Of a DNA stretch of 64,000 nt, positions 16,846 through 25,944 are shown piece after piece (the stretch's first letter is position 1; each line of letters begins with the position of its first letter). The notes under the pieces were generated by a model. That model saw only the letters and a list, made by a program, of their open reading frames with translations. It made no database searches and was not told where the DNA came from. The translations under genes were made by a program, and so were the position numbers. Source of the DNA: Companilactobacillus halodurans (lineage in GTDB: Bacteria > Bacillota > Bacilli > Lactobacillales > Lactobacillaceae); contig NZ_VDFP01000001.1 of the NCBI RefSeq assembly GCF_009600985.1, positions 62,001 to 126,000 of the forward strand. The letters run 5' to 3'.

Positions 16846-18177
16846 TTGAATGATTTATTTGAAAAAGCCCCAATTCCAAAAGCCTATATGCAACTGGCTA
16901 TCCCAGTTGTTTTAGGAATGGTCGCTAGTATGGTTTATAACCTTGCTGACACCTTTTTCGTAGCTCAGACGGGGAACGCTGATTTGGTGGCTGGAATTGC
17001 CTTAGGTAGTCCGCTGTTCTCATTTATGTTAGCCGTTGGTGATATTTTCGGTCTCGGTGGCAGTGCTGTTATTTCACGAGTCCTTGGTAAACATGACTAC
17101 AAACAAAGCGCAAGAATCAGCAGTTTTTGTTTTTACATCGCGATTGCTCTAAGTTTAGTCTTAACAGCATTACTGCTTTTCTTTGAAAGCCCAATTTTGA
17201 ATCTTTTAGGTGCAACTGATGCTACTCGTCCCTACATTGCTGACTTTTATCGTGTCTTAGTTTTAGGTTCAACTTTTATTATCGTTTCGCTGGTTCCTGG
17301 TAATATTATTAGAACTGAAGGTTTAGCCCAACTTTCTATGATAGCTACCATTAGTGGAACAGTTTTAACAATTATTCTAGACCCGCTTTTCTTATTCGTT
17401 TTCCACTGGGGAGCTTCAGGAGTGGCCTTTGCTAATGTCATTGGTTACTTCGTAAATACCAGCTTATTAGTTATTTTTATGCGTCGCGCTAAATCGCTGT
17501 CTCTAGCTCCTAAATTAGCACATATTTCCCGTCCTGCTTTTAAGGAGGTCGTAGCTGTCGGGATTCCTGCCTCCTTAACCAACTTGACACAAAGTTTTGG
17601 TTTAATGTTACTAAATGTTTATTTAGCCGCTTATGGTGCTCAAGCAGTTGCTGCCATGGGAATCGTCCAAAAAGTTTATATGGTCGTAATGATGATCATG
17701 GTCGGTTTTGCCTTTGGAGCTCAACCATTGATTGGATATAATTATGGTGCCAAAAATTGGTCTCGGCTAAAAGGCATTTTACATTTCGACTTAAAAATCG
17801 AAGGCGGCTATGCTTTGGTGTGTGCGGTAATTTTAATCATTTTTTCACCACAACTGATTAAGTTGTTCATGAATCAAGCGGCCATCGTTTCAATGGGAAC
17901 CGTGATGCTACGAGCTATGCTGATTACAACGCCTCTAGTTGGTTTTATTTTAGTCTTTACAACAGTTTTCCAGTCCATTGGAGCTGCAACTAGCGCTTTA
18001 ATTATGGCCTTGTCACGACAAGCTGTAATTTTAGGAATCGCAATCGTTATTTTGGCAAAATTATTTGGACTTAACGGTATTATTTGGGCTCAACCAGTAG
18101 CTGATGTTTTAACCTGCTTAATTGGTTGGTATCTTTATAAAAAAGCCTTTGGCAAGAAAAAACTTGCTCAAGATTAA
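16846..18177 (+). CDS. MATE-family multidrug/cation antiporter
   Basis: 443 residues with 12 membrane helices in two six-helix halves. The N-terminal half starts LFEKAPIPKAYMQLAIPVVLGMVASMVYNLADTFF, typical of MATE. The second half begins near VVAVGIPASLTNLTQSFGLMLLNVYL and includes QPLIGYNYGAKN. It exports drugs or metabolites using Na+ or H+. The start is TTG behind AAGGAG at 11 bp; no ATG is in frame at the right place. It shares a terminator with the convergent EamA pseudogene. Confidence 0.92.
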   Translation: MNDLFEKAPIPKAYMQLAIPVVLGMVASMVYNLADTFFVAQTGNADLVAGIALGSPLFSFMLAVGDIFGLGGSAVISRVLGKHDYKQSARISSFCFYIAIALSLVLTALLLFFESPILNLLGATDATRPYIADFYRVLVLGSTFIIVSLVPGNIIRTEGLAQLSMIATISGTVLTIILDPLFLFVFHWGASGVAFANVIGYFVNTSLLVIFMRRAKSLSLAPKLAHISRPAFKEVVAVGIPASLTNLTQSFGLMLLNVYLAAYGAQAVAAMGIVQKVYMVVMMIMVGFAFGAQPLIGYNYGAKNWSRLKGILHFDLKIEGGYALVCAVILIIFSPQLIKLFMNQAAIVSMGTVMLRAMLITTPLVGFILVFTTVFQSIGAATSALIMALSRQAVILGIAIVILAKLFGLNGIIWAQPVADVLTCLIGWYLYKKAFGKKKLAQD

Positions 18178-18179
18178 TC

Positions 18180-18223
18180 AAAAGGAGCTATCTTCATTCC
18201 ATTTGGAAGATAGCTCCTTTTTT
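18180..18223. terminator. Bidirectional terminator between MATE and EamA genes
   Basis: Arms AAAAGGAGCTATCTTC and GAAGATAGCTCCTTTT, 16 bp, perfect apart from the loop, with T6 on the + side. Confidence 0.88.
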
Positions 18224-18234
18224 ACTTTTAAAAT

Positions 18235-19130
18235 TTACTTTTGTGCTTTAATCTTTGATTGACGCATCCCTAAAATATCCGGCAAAACTACGGCCAAGAT
18301 TATTAGAATCACGCCGACAATTTGTACCCAATCAACTGTTTCTCCTAGGAGAATAAAAGCCACAACGATCGATGATGGCAATTCTAATGAAGATAGAATT
18401 GGTCCAATTCCTAAATCTAAATATGGCATGAAAATTGAATAAGCCACCAGAGGAAATACCATTGAAAATAACGCAATCAAAACGCCCCCTTAATCGTTGG
18501 CAAAGTGACTGACGAATGGATTATTTGTGGCGTCCAAACAATCGTTATCAATAAGAAAGCTCCTAAACACAATAGCCAAGTCTTTGATAATGGATCCAAA
18601 TTATTTCCTAAACTAGCCGTAAACTGCATCGTACAAGCGTAAGCACAAGCGGCTAAGAAACTAAACAACAAACCTAACGGTGAAATTTCTTGCGTAATAG
18701 GAAACAGCCCTGCTGCAAGAACTGTTCCCAGTAAAACTAAAATAATATTAAAAACTTGCAGGCGTGATGGCAAACGATGATGAATCACTGATCCTAACAG
18801 CGTTGATAGCCAGACAGCTTGCATTAACATAACGGCTGCTACTGCGACGGGAATCAATTTTAACGCTTGAATATAAAAAGTGTTTGTAAAACCAGATGCT
18901 GTTCCAGCAGCAATCACTAACCCAATTTGTCGCCAATTAGTATACTGATTATGCAACCATTGACGACGAATCACTTGGATAATTCCTAATATTACTACGG
19001 CACTCAAAAATGACCAAAATAACAATGGACCATTAATGACTCCTTGATGTCGAGCAATTTTAAAGAGCGATGCTGGGATTCCAAAACTAATTGCCCCTAA
19101 CCCAACAAAAACTGGTGCTAATTTTTTCAA
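18235..19130 (-). pseudogene. EamA/DMT-family transporter split by a frameshift
   Basis: Two ORFs make up one ten-helix drug/metabolite transporter. The first (about 217 residues, to TLPTIKGAF at 18477) holds the first EamA repeat and part of the second. The second (18235-18480, 81 residues) holds the last helices (LIALFSMVFPLVAYSIFMPYL...). They are one frame apart at a run of five G on the coding strand (18485-18489). One extra G restores TIKGGVLIALF without a break. The stop TGA of part one overlaps a TTG that could restart part two. The start is best placed at TTG 19130 (MKKLAPVFVGLGAISFG) with AGAAGG 9 nt upstream. Real lesion, phase variation and sequence error are all possible. Confidence 0.8.
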
Positions 19131-19223
19131 AAAAATCATCCTTCTACTATTATATATAAATAATTCCAACGCAATTCATGTTACACGTAAATTTTCAAAA
19201 CTGCTATGATTTCTCCAAATCAA

Positions 19224-19275
19224 AATAATAAATAAGTGCTTTACCATTTAATAGGCAAAGCACTTATTTATTATT
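19224..19275 (-). terminator. Long hairpin at the end of the glycerate kinase gene
   Basis: Perfect 19-bp arms, AATAATAAATAAGTGCTTT and its complement, around a 14-nt loop. The right arm covers the last codon and stop of glycerate kinase. No clear T run follows on the - strand, so it may act as a 3' stabiliser as much as a terminator. Confidence 0.7.
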
Positions 19276-20407
19276 TCGTATTTTTGATCAAGCGAGCAAT
19301 ATTTTCTGCCACTTGTTGAACGTTCTTATCTGTATTTTGAATAGCATCTGATAAACTTTCTACACCCGGAACACAAGTGAAGATAGCATCAATTCCTAAT
19401 GGATAAAGTTCAGAGATTTTCTCACCAATCGAACCAGCAATTGCAATGACAGTTGCCTCAGGATTAACAGCTTTCGTTGCTTTAGCGACTCCAATCGGAG
19501 TTTTGCCAAATTTAGTTTGAAAATCAATCTGACCTTCACCAGTTATAACGACATCGGCATCTTTAACTTTTTCTTTTAAATCAGTGAAGTCAATCACGAT
19601 ATCGACTCCAGATTCTAATTTAGAATCAGTAAATGCCAATAAGCCCGCACCTAAACCACCAGCAGCACCAGCACCAGGCACATTTTCCAAATCCTTATTT
19701 AAATCACGTTTTAAAATATCAGCATAATGCGATAAAGCGTGATCTAAAAACTCGACCATTTCCGGATTTGCACCTTTTTGAGGTCCAAAGACATGACTAG
19801 CACCATTTGGTCCAGTTAAAGGATTAGTCACATCTGAAGCAATAATCACTTTAACATCCTCTAAGGATGCCATTTTTGAAGTATCGATATGGTCTAACTT
19901 CACCAAATTGGCTCCACCAAAACTCAATTCCTCACCTTGATTATCTAACAAATGGGCTCCTAATGCTTGTGCCATTCCAGCTCCACCATCATTTGTTGCC
20001 GAACCACCAATACCAATAATGATAGTCTTAGCGCCACGGTCAATTGCCGACTTCATTAGTTCGCCAGTCCCAAATGTCGTCGTAATATATGGATTTTGAG
20101 TAAATTGATTGATATATTGAATCCCACTGGCTTCGGCCATTTCAATGACAGCTACTTTTCCATCATTTATCAAGCCATATTTAGCAGTAGTCTTTTTACC
20201 TAATGGATTAGTCACCGTTTCGGCGATAATTTGACCATTTTTAGCATCGACTAATGATTGAACAGTCCCTTCACCGCCATCTGCCATTGGTACATTAAGA
20301 TACTTTGCATCAGGATAGACTTTTTCAAATCCTTTACGCATTGATTGAGCAACTTGTTTAGCTGTCAAAGAATTCTTATAAGAATCTGGTGCTAAAACAA
20401 TTTTCAT
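19271..20407 (-). CDS. Glycerate kinase, GlxK/GarK family
   Basis: 378 residues. Phosphorylates D-glycerate with ATP to 2- or 3-phosphoglycerate, feeding glycolysis. Family signatures: MKIVLAPDSYKNSLTAKQVA, NVPMADGGEGTVQSL, IIIGIGGSATNDGGAGMAQALG and GAGAAGGLGAGLLAF, with ITGEGQIDFQT further on. It lies 11 bp downstream of a GntP permease gene and is divergent from a CdaR-type regulator, so permease, kinase and regulator form a glycerate-use module. AGGGGTGA precedes the ATG. Confidence 0.94.
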   Translation of the reverse strand: MKIVLAPDSYKNSLTAKQVAQSMRKGFEKVYPDAKYLNVPMADGGEGTVQSLVDAKNGQIIAETVTNPLGKKTTAKYGLINDGKVAVIEMAEASGIQYINQFTQNPYITTTFGTGELMKSAIDRGAKTIIIGIGGSATNDGGAGMAQALGAHLLDNQGEELSFGGANLVKLDHIDTSKMASLEDVKVIIASDVTNPLTGPNGASHVFGPQKGANPEMVEFLDHALSHYADILKRDLNKDLENVPGAGAAGGLGAGLLAFTDSKLESGVDIVIDFTDLKEKVKDADVVITGEGQIDFQTKFGKTPIGVAKATKAVNPEATVIAIAGSIGEKISELYPLGIDAIFTCVPGVESLSDAIQNTDKNVQQVAENIARLIKNTK

Positions 20408-20418
20408 TTACTTCACCC

Positions 20419-21702
20419 CTAAAACAAATTTCCGTACATTAATGTTGCGACGATCGTCATTGAAAGTCCAACTAGCATTTCCCAAAAGACAACTGTCATT
20501 CTTTCCTTGAAATGCATGTTGACTGCTTCAGCTGTGACGTGGAAATAATTACCATGTGGCAATTGATCGATAACAGTAGCACCAGTATGAACCATAGCTG
20601 CTGCACCAGTTCCAGAAATTCCCAAAGACATAATCGACTTGCTAAAGGAATTAGAAGCTAAGATAACACCAGTTGAAGTTGAAGCCGTAGCTGCAGCCAT
20701 TAAGATTCCGGCGATTGGCGCTAAGAAAGTTCCGGAGATTCCAGAAATTTGAACGACTGAAACCACCTTTTGTGGCAAATTAGAAGCTGAAACTAAGCCA
20801 GCTATTGCACCAGCTCCGATTAAAATCATAACAACATCTGTCATTCGAGCAAGTCCTCTAGCCATGTACTTCAAAAATTTCTTTTGTTGTCTCATCGCTA
20901 AAGTACCGATCAATCCAGCAATTGGCAAAATATACATTGCATCAAGATTAAATGACGCCAAAACCTTTATTCCTAAAATATCGCCAACTGGCGTAATCAA
21001 TAATAAGATAACGGCAACTAATGGCGTCACAATAGCTGCTTTTAAGCTGGGTAGATTCTTTGTTTCTTTAGTTTCGGTTTTATTTGTTTTAGGAACGAAA
21101 CTACCTTTATTCTTAATTAAAGTTGCCAAAATAACTGTCACGATCAGACCAACAATTGCAGGAATAAAATCGGCAATCATTACTTGTGATAATTCGACAT
21201 TGAAGCCCTTTGCGGCTGCAATGGTATTGGGATTAGGTGAAATAACATTTCCAGCTTTCCCACCACCAGATAAAGCAACTAATAAGGATAATTTGCTGTA
21301 ATGCATTTTTTGACCAACTTCTAAAGCAATTGGCGCAACAATCAAGACAGCAACAGGAATAAAGATTCCTACACCTGTCAATACCATCGTCGACAATGCT
21401 AATGCAAGAATTGCCAACTTATCGCTGAAATGATTGACGATATTAGAGGCAATTACATTTGCAGCGCCAGACTCCATCATGACTCCAGCTAAAACTCCAG
21501 CTGCAATTACTCGAATAATAGTCCCCATGACACCAGAACTACCTTTAACAATCGTATCAGTTGTTTGTGACAAGGACATACCTCCGAGTAGACAACCAAC
21601 GATAGCACCAAAAATCAAGGCATACACTGGATTAACTTTAAATAGAATCAATCCAATCGCCAAAAGCAGCCCTAATAAGGCCGCCCACCAAGCAATAACC
21701 AT
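20419..21702 (-). CDS. GntP-family permease, probably for glycerate
   Basis: 427 residues with about 12 membrane helices. Features of the GntP family include VYALIFGAIVGCLLGGMSL near the start, GGGKAGNVISPNPNT in the middle, and TASTSTGVILASNSF and PHGNYFHVTAEAVNM near the end. GntP proteins carry gluconate and related sugar acids with protons. The next gene is glycerate kinase, so glycerate is the likely substrate. It is the first gene of the two-gene operon; AAGGGATG precedes the ATG. Confidence 0.9.
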   Translation of the reverse strand: MVIAWWAALLGLLLAIGLILFKVNPVYALIFGAIVGCLLGGMSLSQTTDTIVKGSSGVMGTIIRVIAAGVLAGVMMESGAANVIASNIVNHFSDKLAILALALSTMVLTGVGIFIPVAVLIVAPIALEVGQKMHYSKLSLLVALSGGGKAGNVISPNPNTIAAAKGFNVELSQVMIADFIPAIVGLIVTVILATLIKNKGSFVPKTNKTETKETKNLPSLKAAIVTPLVAVILLLITPVGDILGIKVLASFNLDAMYILPIAGLIGTLAMRQQKKFLKYMARGLARMTDVVMILIGAGAIAGLVSASNLPQKVVSVVQISGISGTFLAPIAGILMAAATASTSTGVILASNSFSKSIMSLGISGTGAAAMVHTGATVIDQLPHGNYFHVTAEAVNMHFKERMTVVFWEMLVGLSMTIVATLMYGNLF

Positions 21703-22046
21703 TATATAAAAACATCCCTTCTCAACAAATATTGAGTCAATTGTTAACTATTGAACAATTGATTAACGTGTGTATAATACCGTGATAAAAGGGCAAAATC
21801 AATGTGCATTTGCACAAAGTTATTTGTAATCAACGTTGTATTTGTTATCCAAATGGCTTTAAATCAACAACACTATTTTGGTAATTTATTTTAATTTTTT
21901 AATCTGCACAAATTGAGGTTGACTTGTCAACAAGTACAAGTTTGCACGTTATTTAACAAGCAAAAATCAATCTAAACGTACACAAATCTTTAAAACAAGG
22001 TAAAATGTTCATAATAATTAAATTAATTGTAAACGAAGGAAATAAC
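21703..22046. promoter_or_regulatory. Divergent control region of the glycerate module, with several palindromes
   Basis: Contains TCAATTGTT-N8-AACAATTGA (21737-21762, perfect 9-bp arms), TGTGCA-TT-TGCACA (21803-21816), GTTGAC-TT-GTCAAC (21918-21931) and further TGCAC half-sites at about 21904 and 21942. A promoter facing the regulator, TTGAAC-N16-TATAAT, is at 21751-21778 and overlaps the first palindrome. These are probable sites for the CdaR-type regulator; which one it uses is unknown. Confidence 0.5.
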
Positions 22047-23096
22047 ATGAAATTAGATCCCAATTTGGCTCAAACGATTGTTGATAAAATGATGGAAAAT
22101 ATCCCTTATAATATCAACATGATGAATGAAAAAGGCGTCATCATCGCTAGTGGCGACAAAAAACGTCTTAATTCACTCCACATTGGTGCTATTGACACTA
22201 TCAAGAGCGGTAAAACTAAACCAATGATTGAATCATATGGTAAATTTGGACAACCTGGAGTTAACATTCCAGTTGAATTTAAACATCAAACAATTGGCGT
22301 CATTGGTATCACTGGCGACCCAAAAAAAGTGACTCCTCTAGCCTCTCTATTAAAGGTCTCAACTGAATTATTGATTTCTCAACTCAATGATTCAAAATTA
22401 GAAAATCAGCACAAAGAAACCCTCAATCATTTCCTTTACCAGTGGACCAATACTGATAACGTATTAGAAAATGATGAATTAAGTATCCGTGCTCATTCTT
22501 TAAATATTGATTTATCATTGCCACGTTTTGCTGTGATCATTGAGACTAATAATACCAACGGCCTCATCATCAATCAAAGCGACTTCCACTTCAATCAGAC
22601 TGCTGAGCAAATTTTGATTATTACCAAGAAGCAAGAAAATATTGAATACTATTTAGCCTTTTGTCAAAAAAATCATTTTCCTATTGGCATCAGCAACCGG
22701 GGGTATAACCTCAAGCAAGCTGTTAAAGAAGCTCAGGCGACAATTAAAGTCACTAAAGAATTGAATCTGACTAATATCTATTATTTTCAACAAATCAAAT
22801 TCTCAAATGAATTGCTCAACAGCAACCTGTATTCTGACAAATATTTGAGTGTCTTCAAGAATTTTCTCAAAACTAAATCAGGCAATGAATTACTGGAAAC
22901 ATTGGAATGTTACTTTAAGCATAACGGTAACGTAACGGATACGTCACAAGCCCTTCAGGTTCACCGAAATACCACAAACTACCGTCTCAATAAAATATCA
23001 GAATTTTTTGAATTGAACTTACATGATTTAACCGATATTTTTCAACTCTATATCAATTTCTTACAATTCAAAAAACAACAGTATCACAAGAAATAG
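22047..23096 (+). CDS. CdaR-type sugar-diacid/glycerate regulator
   Basis: 349 residues from the ATG behind GAAGGA; an in-frame ATG at 22005 lacks a ribosome site. The N-terminal putative diacid-recognition domain (about 1-130) shows LAQTIVDKMMENIPYNINMMNEKGVIIASGD and GKFGQPGVNIPVEFKHQTIGVIGITGD. The C-terminal PucR-type HTH (about 285-345) shows YFKHNGNVTDTSQALQVHRNTTNYRLNKISEFF. In E. coli CdaR activates glucarate/galactarate/glycerate genes. Being divergent from the permease-kinase operon, it probably activates it in response to glycerate. Confidence 0.9.
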   Translation: MKLDPNLAQTIVDKMMENIPYNINMMNEKGVIIASGDKKRLNSLHIGAIDTIKSGKTKPMIESYGKFGQPGVNIPVEFKHQTIGVIGITGDPKKVTPLASLLKVSTELLISQLNDSKLENQHKETLNHFLYQWTNTDNVLENDELSIRAHSLNIDLSLPRFAVIIETNNTNGLIINQSDFHFNQTAEQILIITKKQENIEYYLAFCQKNHFPIGISNRGYNLKQAVKEAQATIKVTKELNLTNIYYFQQIKFSNELLNSNLYSDKYLSVFKNFLKTKSGNELLETLECYFKHNGNVTDTSQALQVHRNTTNYRLNKISEFFELNLHDLTDIFQLYINFLQFKKQQYHKK

Positions 23097-23174
23097 TTGC
23101 TTCTTTTAAGTGGACATTTTTTCACTTTATGCTTAAAATTTGTGTGACTAAAAATGTATTGCGAGGTTTAAATA

Positions 23175-23900
23175 ATGGTCTTAATGAATCTTAATTACAG
23201 AACAAATTACTTACATACTTACTTTAAAACGACTGTCGTTTTACCAGACACCAACAAATCTGACTATACGACTGTTTGGCTGTTGCATGGCTATACCGGA
23301 GACGATACTGCTTGGATCCGGCATGTAAATATTGAACAACTAGCTCGTAAGCACAACTGGGCTATCATAATGCCAGAGGCTAGAAACTCATTTTATTCTG
23401 ATTCTAACTTTATCCCCTACTATTCTTATTTCATTGAAGAATTCATCCCTAAAATGCAGCATATTTTACCTATCTCAACTAAACGAGAAAAGAATTACAT
23501 CGTCGGCTCCAGTATGGGTGGCTATGGAGCATTAAAAATTGCTTTTATGAATAATGACATTTTCAGTAAAGTCGCTGCACTTTCACCAATCACTGACATT
23601 GAACACTTTCGCGATAATCCTAAGAGCCCAATGGATAAAAAGACCTTTGACAGTATTTTCGACAGCCCTGAAAAGGTTGCTCAAAATCAGTTGATCAATA
23701 TTTACAACAATCGCCAACCTAAACAACAAATTCTAACTCTATGTGGCGATAGTGATTTTATGCATGAAGACAATATTATGTTTAAGAATTTTTTATCGAT
23801 TCATGCTAAAGGTAGATATACTTGGATGCCAGTTGAGGGCGATCACTCTTGGAAAACTTGGAGTCAAAATATTGATCGAGTTTTTGACTGGTTATCTTAA
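23175..23900 (+). CDS. Carboxylesterase, tributyrin esterase family
   Basis: 241 residues, alpha/beta hydrolase of the esterase D-like group. The oxyanion region is WLLHGYTGDDTAW (35-47). The nucleophile elbow is GSSMGG with Ser113. Asp192 or Asp194 (CGDSDF) and His224 (EGDHSWKTW) complete the triad. There is no signal peptide, so it is cytosolic. Close relatives in lactic acid bacteria (EstA) cleave short-chain esters such as tributyrin and make flavour esters. It stands 78 bp after the CdaR-type gene without a clear terminator between. Confidence 0.87.
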   Translation: MVLMNLNYRTNYLHTYFKTTVVLPDTNKSDYTTVWLLHGYTGDDTAWIRHVNIEQLARKHNWAIIMPEARNSFYSDSNFIPYYSYFIEEFIPKMQHILPISTKREKNYIVGSSMGGYGALKIAFMNNDIFSKVAALSPITDIEHFRDNPKSPMDKKTFDSIFDSPEKVAQNQLINIYNNRQPKQQILTLCGDSDFMHEDNIMFKNFLSIHAKGRYTWMPVEGDHSWKTWSQNIDRVFDWLS

Positions 23901-24062
23901 TTTTTACCGATATATTTTATTTTGCAATCGACGTCTAAGCCTACTTTGAGAGTATTTATAATCAAAAACAACTTGTTATTTTTAATATCTAATCGAACCA
24001 ATTACGAGTAAATTAATAATTGGATTTAAGATAGTTCTTTACATCGAAAGGAAAATGACAAG

Positions 24063-24377
24063 ATGAATTTAATTCAGTTACATGATTTTATAAAAGAAAA
24101 TTACGAAGATGGTACATTTCAAAGTACTCAAGATTCTTATCGTCAAGTCAAAAATGACTATCAAGCCTCAAAGGATTTTCATGCCAGTACTGAAGACGAT
24201 TATCAATTAGGTTATCAACAAGCAATGTCAGATTATCGAAGAGATCATGCTTTTCGTTACTATCCAAAGAGTTTGCTACGTTTTGCCAATGAAATTTCTG
24301 ATAATAAACTAATCGAAATCACTAATTTTATTGATGGATATAAAAATGCACAAAAAGATATTTCCAAAAAACTATAA
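24063..24377 (+). CDS. Hypothetical protein, 104 residues
   Basis: Not recognised. Very hydrophilic and rich in Tyr, Asp and Gln (DSYRQVKNDYQASKDFHASTEDDYQLGYQQAMSDYRRDH), probably helical, with no signal peptide or membrane segment. AAAGGAAA sits before the ATG and a terminator follows, supporting a real single-gene unit. Confidence 0.6.
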   Translation: MNLIQLHDFIKENYEDGTFQSTQDSYRQVKNDYQASKDFHASTEDDYQLGYQQAMSDYRRDHAFRYYPKSLLRFANEISDNKLIEITNFIDGYKNAQKDISKKL

Positions 24378-24401
24378 CTATAAAAAGCATAACTATAAAA
24401 G

Positions 24402-24437
24402 AAGAGAATGAGACATTACGCCCCATTCTCTTTTTTT
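24402..24437 (+). terminator. Terminator after the 104-residue protein gene
   Basis: Arms AAGAGAATG and CATTCTCTT around a 13-nt loop, then T7. Confidence 0.8.
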
Positions 24438-24462
24438 ATTATTAATATCAATTTGAGTAAAA

Positions 24463-24498
24463 AAAACAAACTAGAAATATTCCAGTTTGCCTTTTTTA
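24463..24498 (-). terminator. Terminator of the nucleoside transporter gene
   Basis: On the - strand GGCAAACTGGAATATTTC pairs through CAAACT/AGTTTG and is followed by T8. It lies next to the previous terminator, between the convergent genes. Confidence 0.65.
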
Positions 24499-24500
24499 TA

Positions 24501-25712
24501 TTACCAAACGAATAATCCTACAAAAGCAGCTGACAATAATGATACTAAGATACCTGATAGCAACATATAGCCAACGTTTTTTGAAATAACATCATTCTTT
24601 TCTTTATCAACAATGCCCTTGAAACAACCAATAATCATTCCTAGAGTCGAGAAGTTTGCGAATGAAGTGATGAAGACTGTTAAAACAGCCTTAAAGTGAG
24701 GGTCAAAATTCTTGATAATTCCTGTAACTTTACCCATAACGACAAATTCATTCGTTACTAATTTTGTACCCATATATTGAGCCATTTGGAAAGAATCATG
24801 TGAACTCAGTCCTAACAGCCAAGCAAATGGATACATAATAATTCCTAAAATATGTTCTAAAGTTAACCATGGATTAACTAATTGTAAAATTTTATCGATT
24901 AAAGCTGCTAAAGCAACAAACGCAATTACGTTAGCGGCAATAATTAAAATCAAACGACCGGCTCCTAAAATTGAGTCACCTAAGAATGAGAAGAAAGGTT
25001 CTTTTTTGCCACCCTCGCCTTGGCCATTCAATTTGGCGATGGTATCTTCTTCAGGCGTGACAGTTACTGGGTTCAATAAACTCGTTACAATAATTGCATT
25101 GATAATATTGATGGGAATAGCCGTCAGAATAAATCTTCCTGGCATCATCTGAATATAAGAACCGATAATTGATGCCGTGACACAACTCATTGACATCATA
25201 GCCAAAGTGACATTTCTTTGAGCTTTGATTTGCTTTAATTGCAAACTTGAAACTGCCAAGGCCTCTGTATTACCTAAAAACATCATTTCAACTGCAAAGA
25301 ATGATTCAAACTTTGGTTGACCAGTAATAAAGGATAATCCTTTACCGATCCACTTAATAATAAATGGTAGAACTCCAATGTATGTCAAAATATCAAATAA
25401 TGGCACAATCAACAAAATTGGAAGTAAAGCACTTGTAACGAAATCCATGCTCTTGACATGGACCCAACTTGGTAGAGCAAATTCAATTCCGACGTAAGCA
25501 ACTTGTACTAACCAGTTGAATCCATCAGCGGCACCAGAGACGATTGCACGTCCAACTGCAAAACTAGTTAAGAACCAAGCCAAAACTAAATTTAAAGCGA
25601 CCATAATGGCAATCGACTTCCATCGAATTTCTTTTTTATTCTTAGAAAAGAGAAATCCAATCGCTAGAAAGACGATTACTCCTAAAGCGTTAACTACTAA
25701 GTACATACTCAT
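24501..25712 (-). CDS. nupC: Concentrative nucleoside transporter, NupC family
   Basis: 403 residues with about ten membrane helices. The NupC pattern is seen at the start (NALGVIVFLAIGFLFSKNKKEIRWKSI), in the middle (GQPKFESFFAVEMMFLGNTEAL, with the conserved QTEAPL-like region) and late (TSFANFSTLGMIIGCFKGI). Imports nucleosides with protons or sodium. It is a single gene divergent from the aldo/keto reductase. No purine or cytidine regulator is near. The nupC symbol denotes family level only. Confidence 0.9.
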   Translation of the reverse strand: MSMYLVVNALGVIVFLAIGFLFSKNKKEIRWKSIAIMVALNLVLAWFLTSFAVGRAIVSGAADGFNWLVQVAYVGIEFALPSWVHVKSMDFVTSALLPILLIVPLFDILTYIGVLPFIIKWIGKGLSFITGQPKFESFFAVEMMFLGNTEALAVSSLQLKQIKAQRNVTLAMMSMSCVTASIIGSYIQMMPGRFILTAIPINIINAIIVTSLLNPVTVTPEEDTIAKLNGQGEGGKKEPFFSFLGDSILGAGRLILIIAANVIAFVALAALIDKILQLVNPWLTLEHILGIIMYPFAWLLGLSSHDSFQMAQYMGTKLVTNEFVVMGKVTGIIKNFDPHFKAVLTVFITSFANFSTLGMIIGCFKGIVDKEKNDVISKNVGYMLLSGILVSLLSAAFVGLFVW

Positions 25713-25944
25713 TATATATACCTAACCCCTTTATAAATTTAGAAGTTGCCAATGCTAGATTATTCACTTCTTCAATTAATATTACATGGCGTAAAAATGA
25801 AAGTAAATAAATTTAACAAATGTGAACCAATTAAATCGTCTTCATTTTTAAATTAATTATATTGGCTATATAATAATAGTGTTAGCAGTTTCATAACATG
25901 AAATATATTCAATAAATAATTATTTGAAGAAATGAGGCAAAATA

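Noticed and set aside
19170-19223. Start of the EamA gene at the distal TTG at 19169
   Set aside because: The internal TTG at 19130 has AGAAGG at good spacing and yields the usual family N-terminus.
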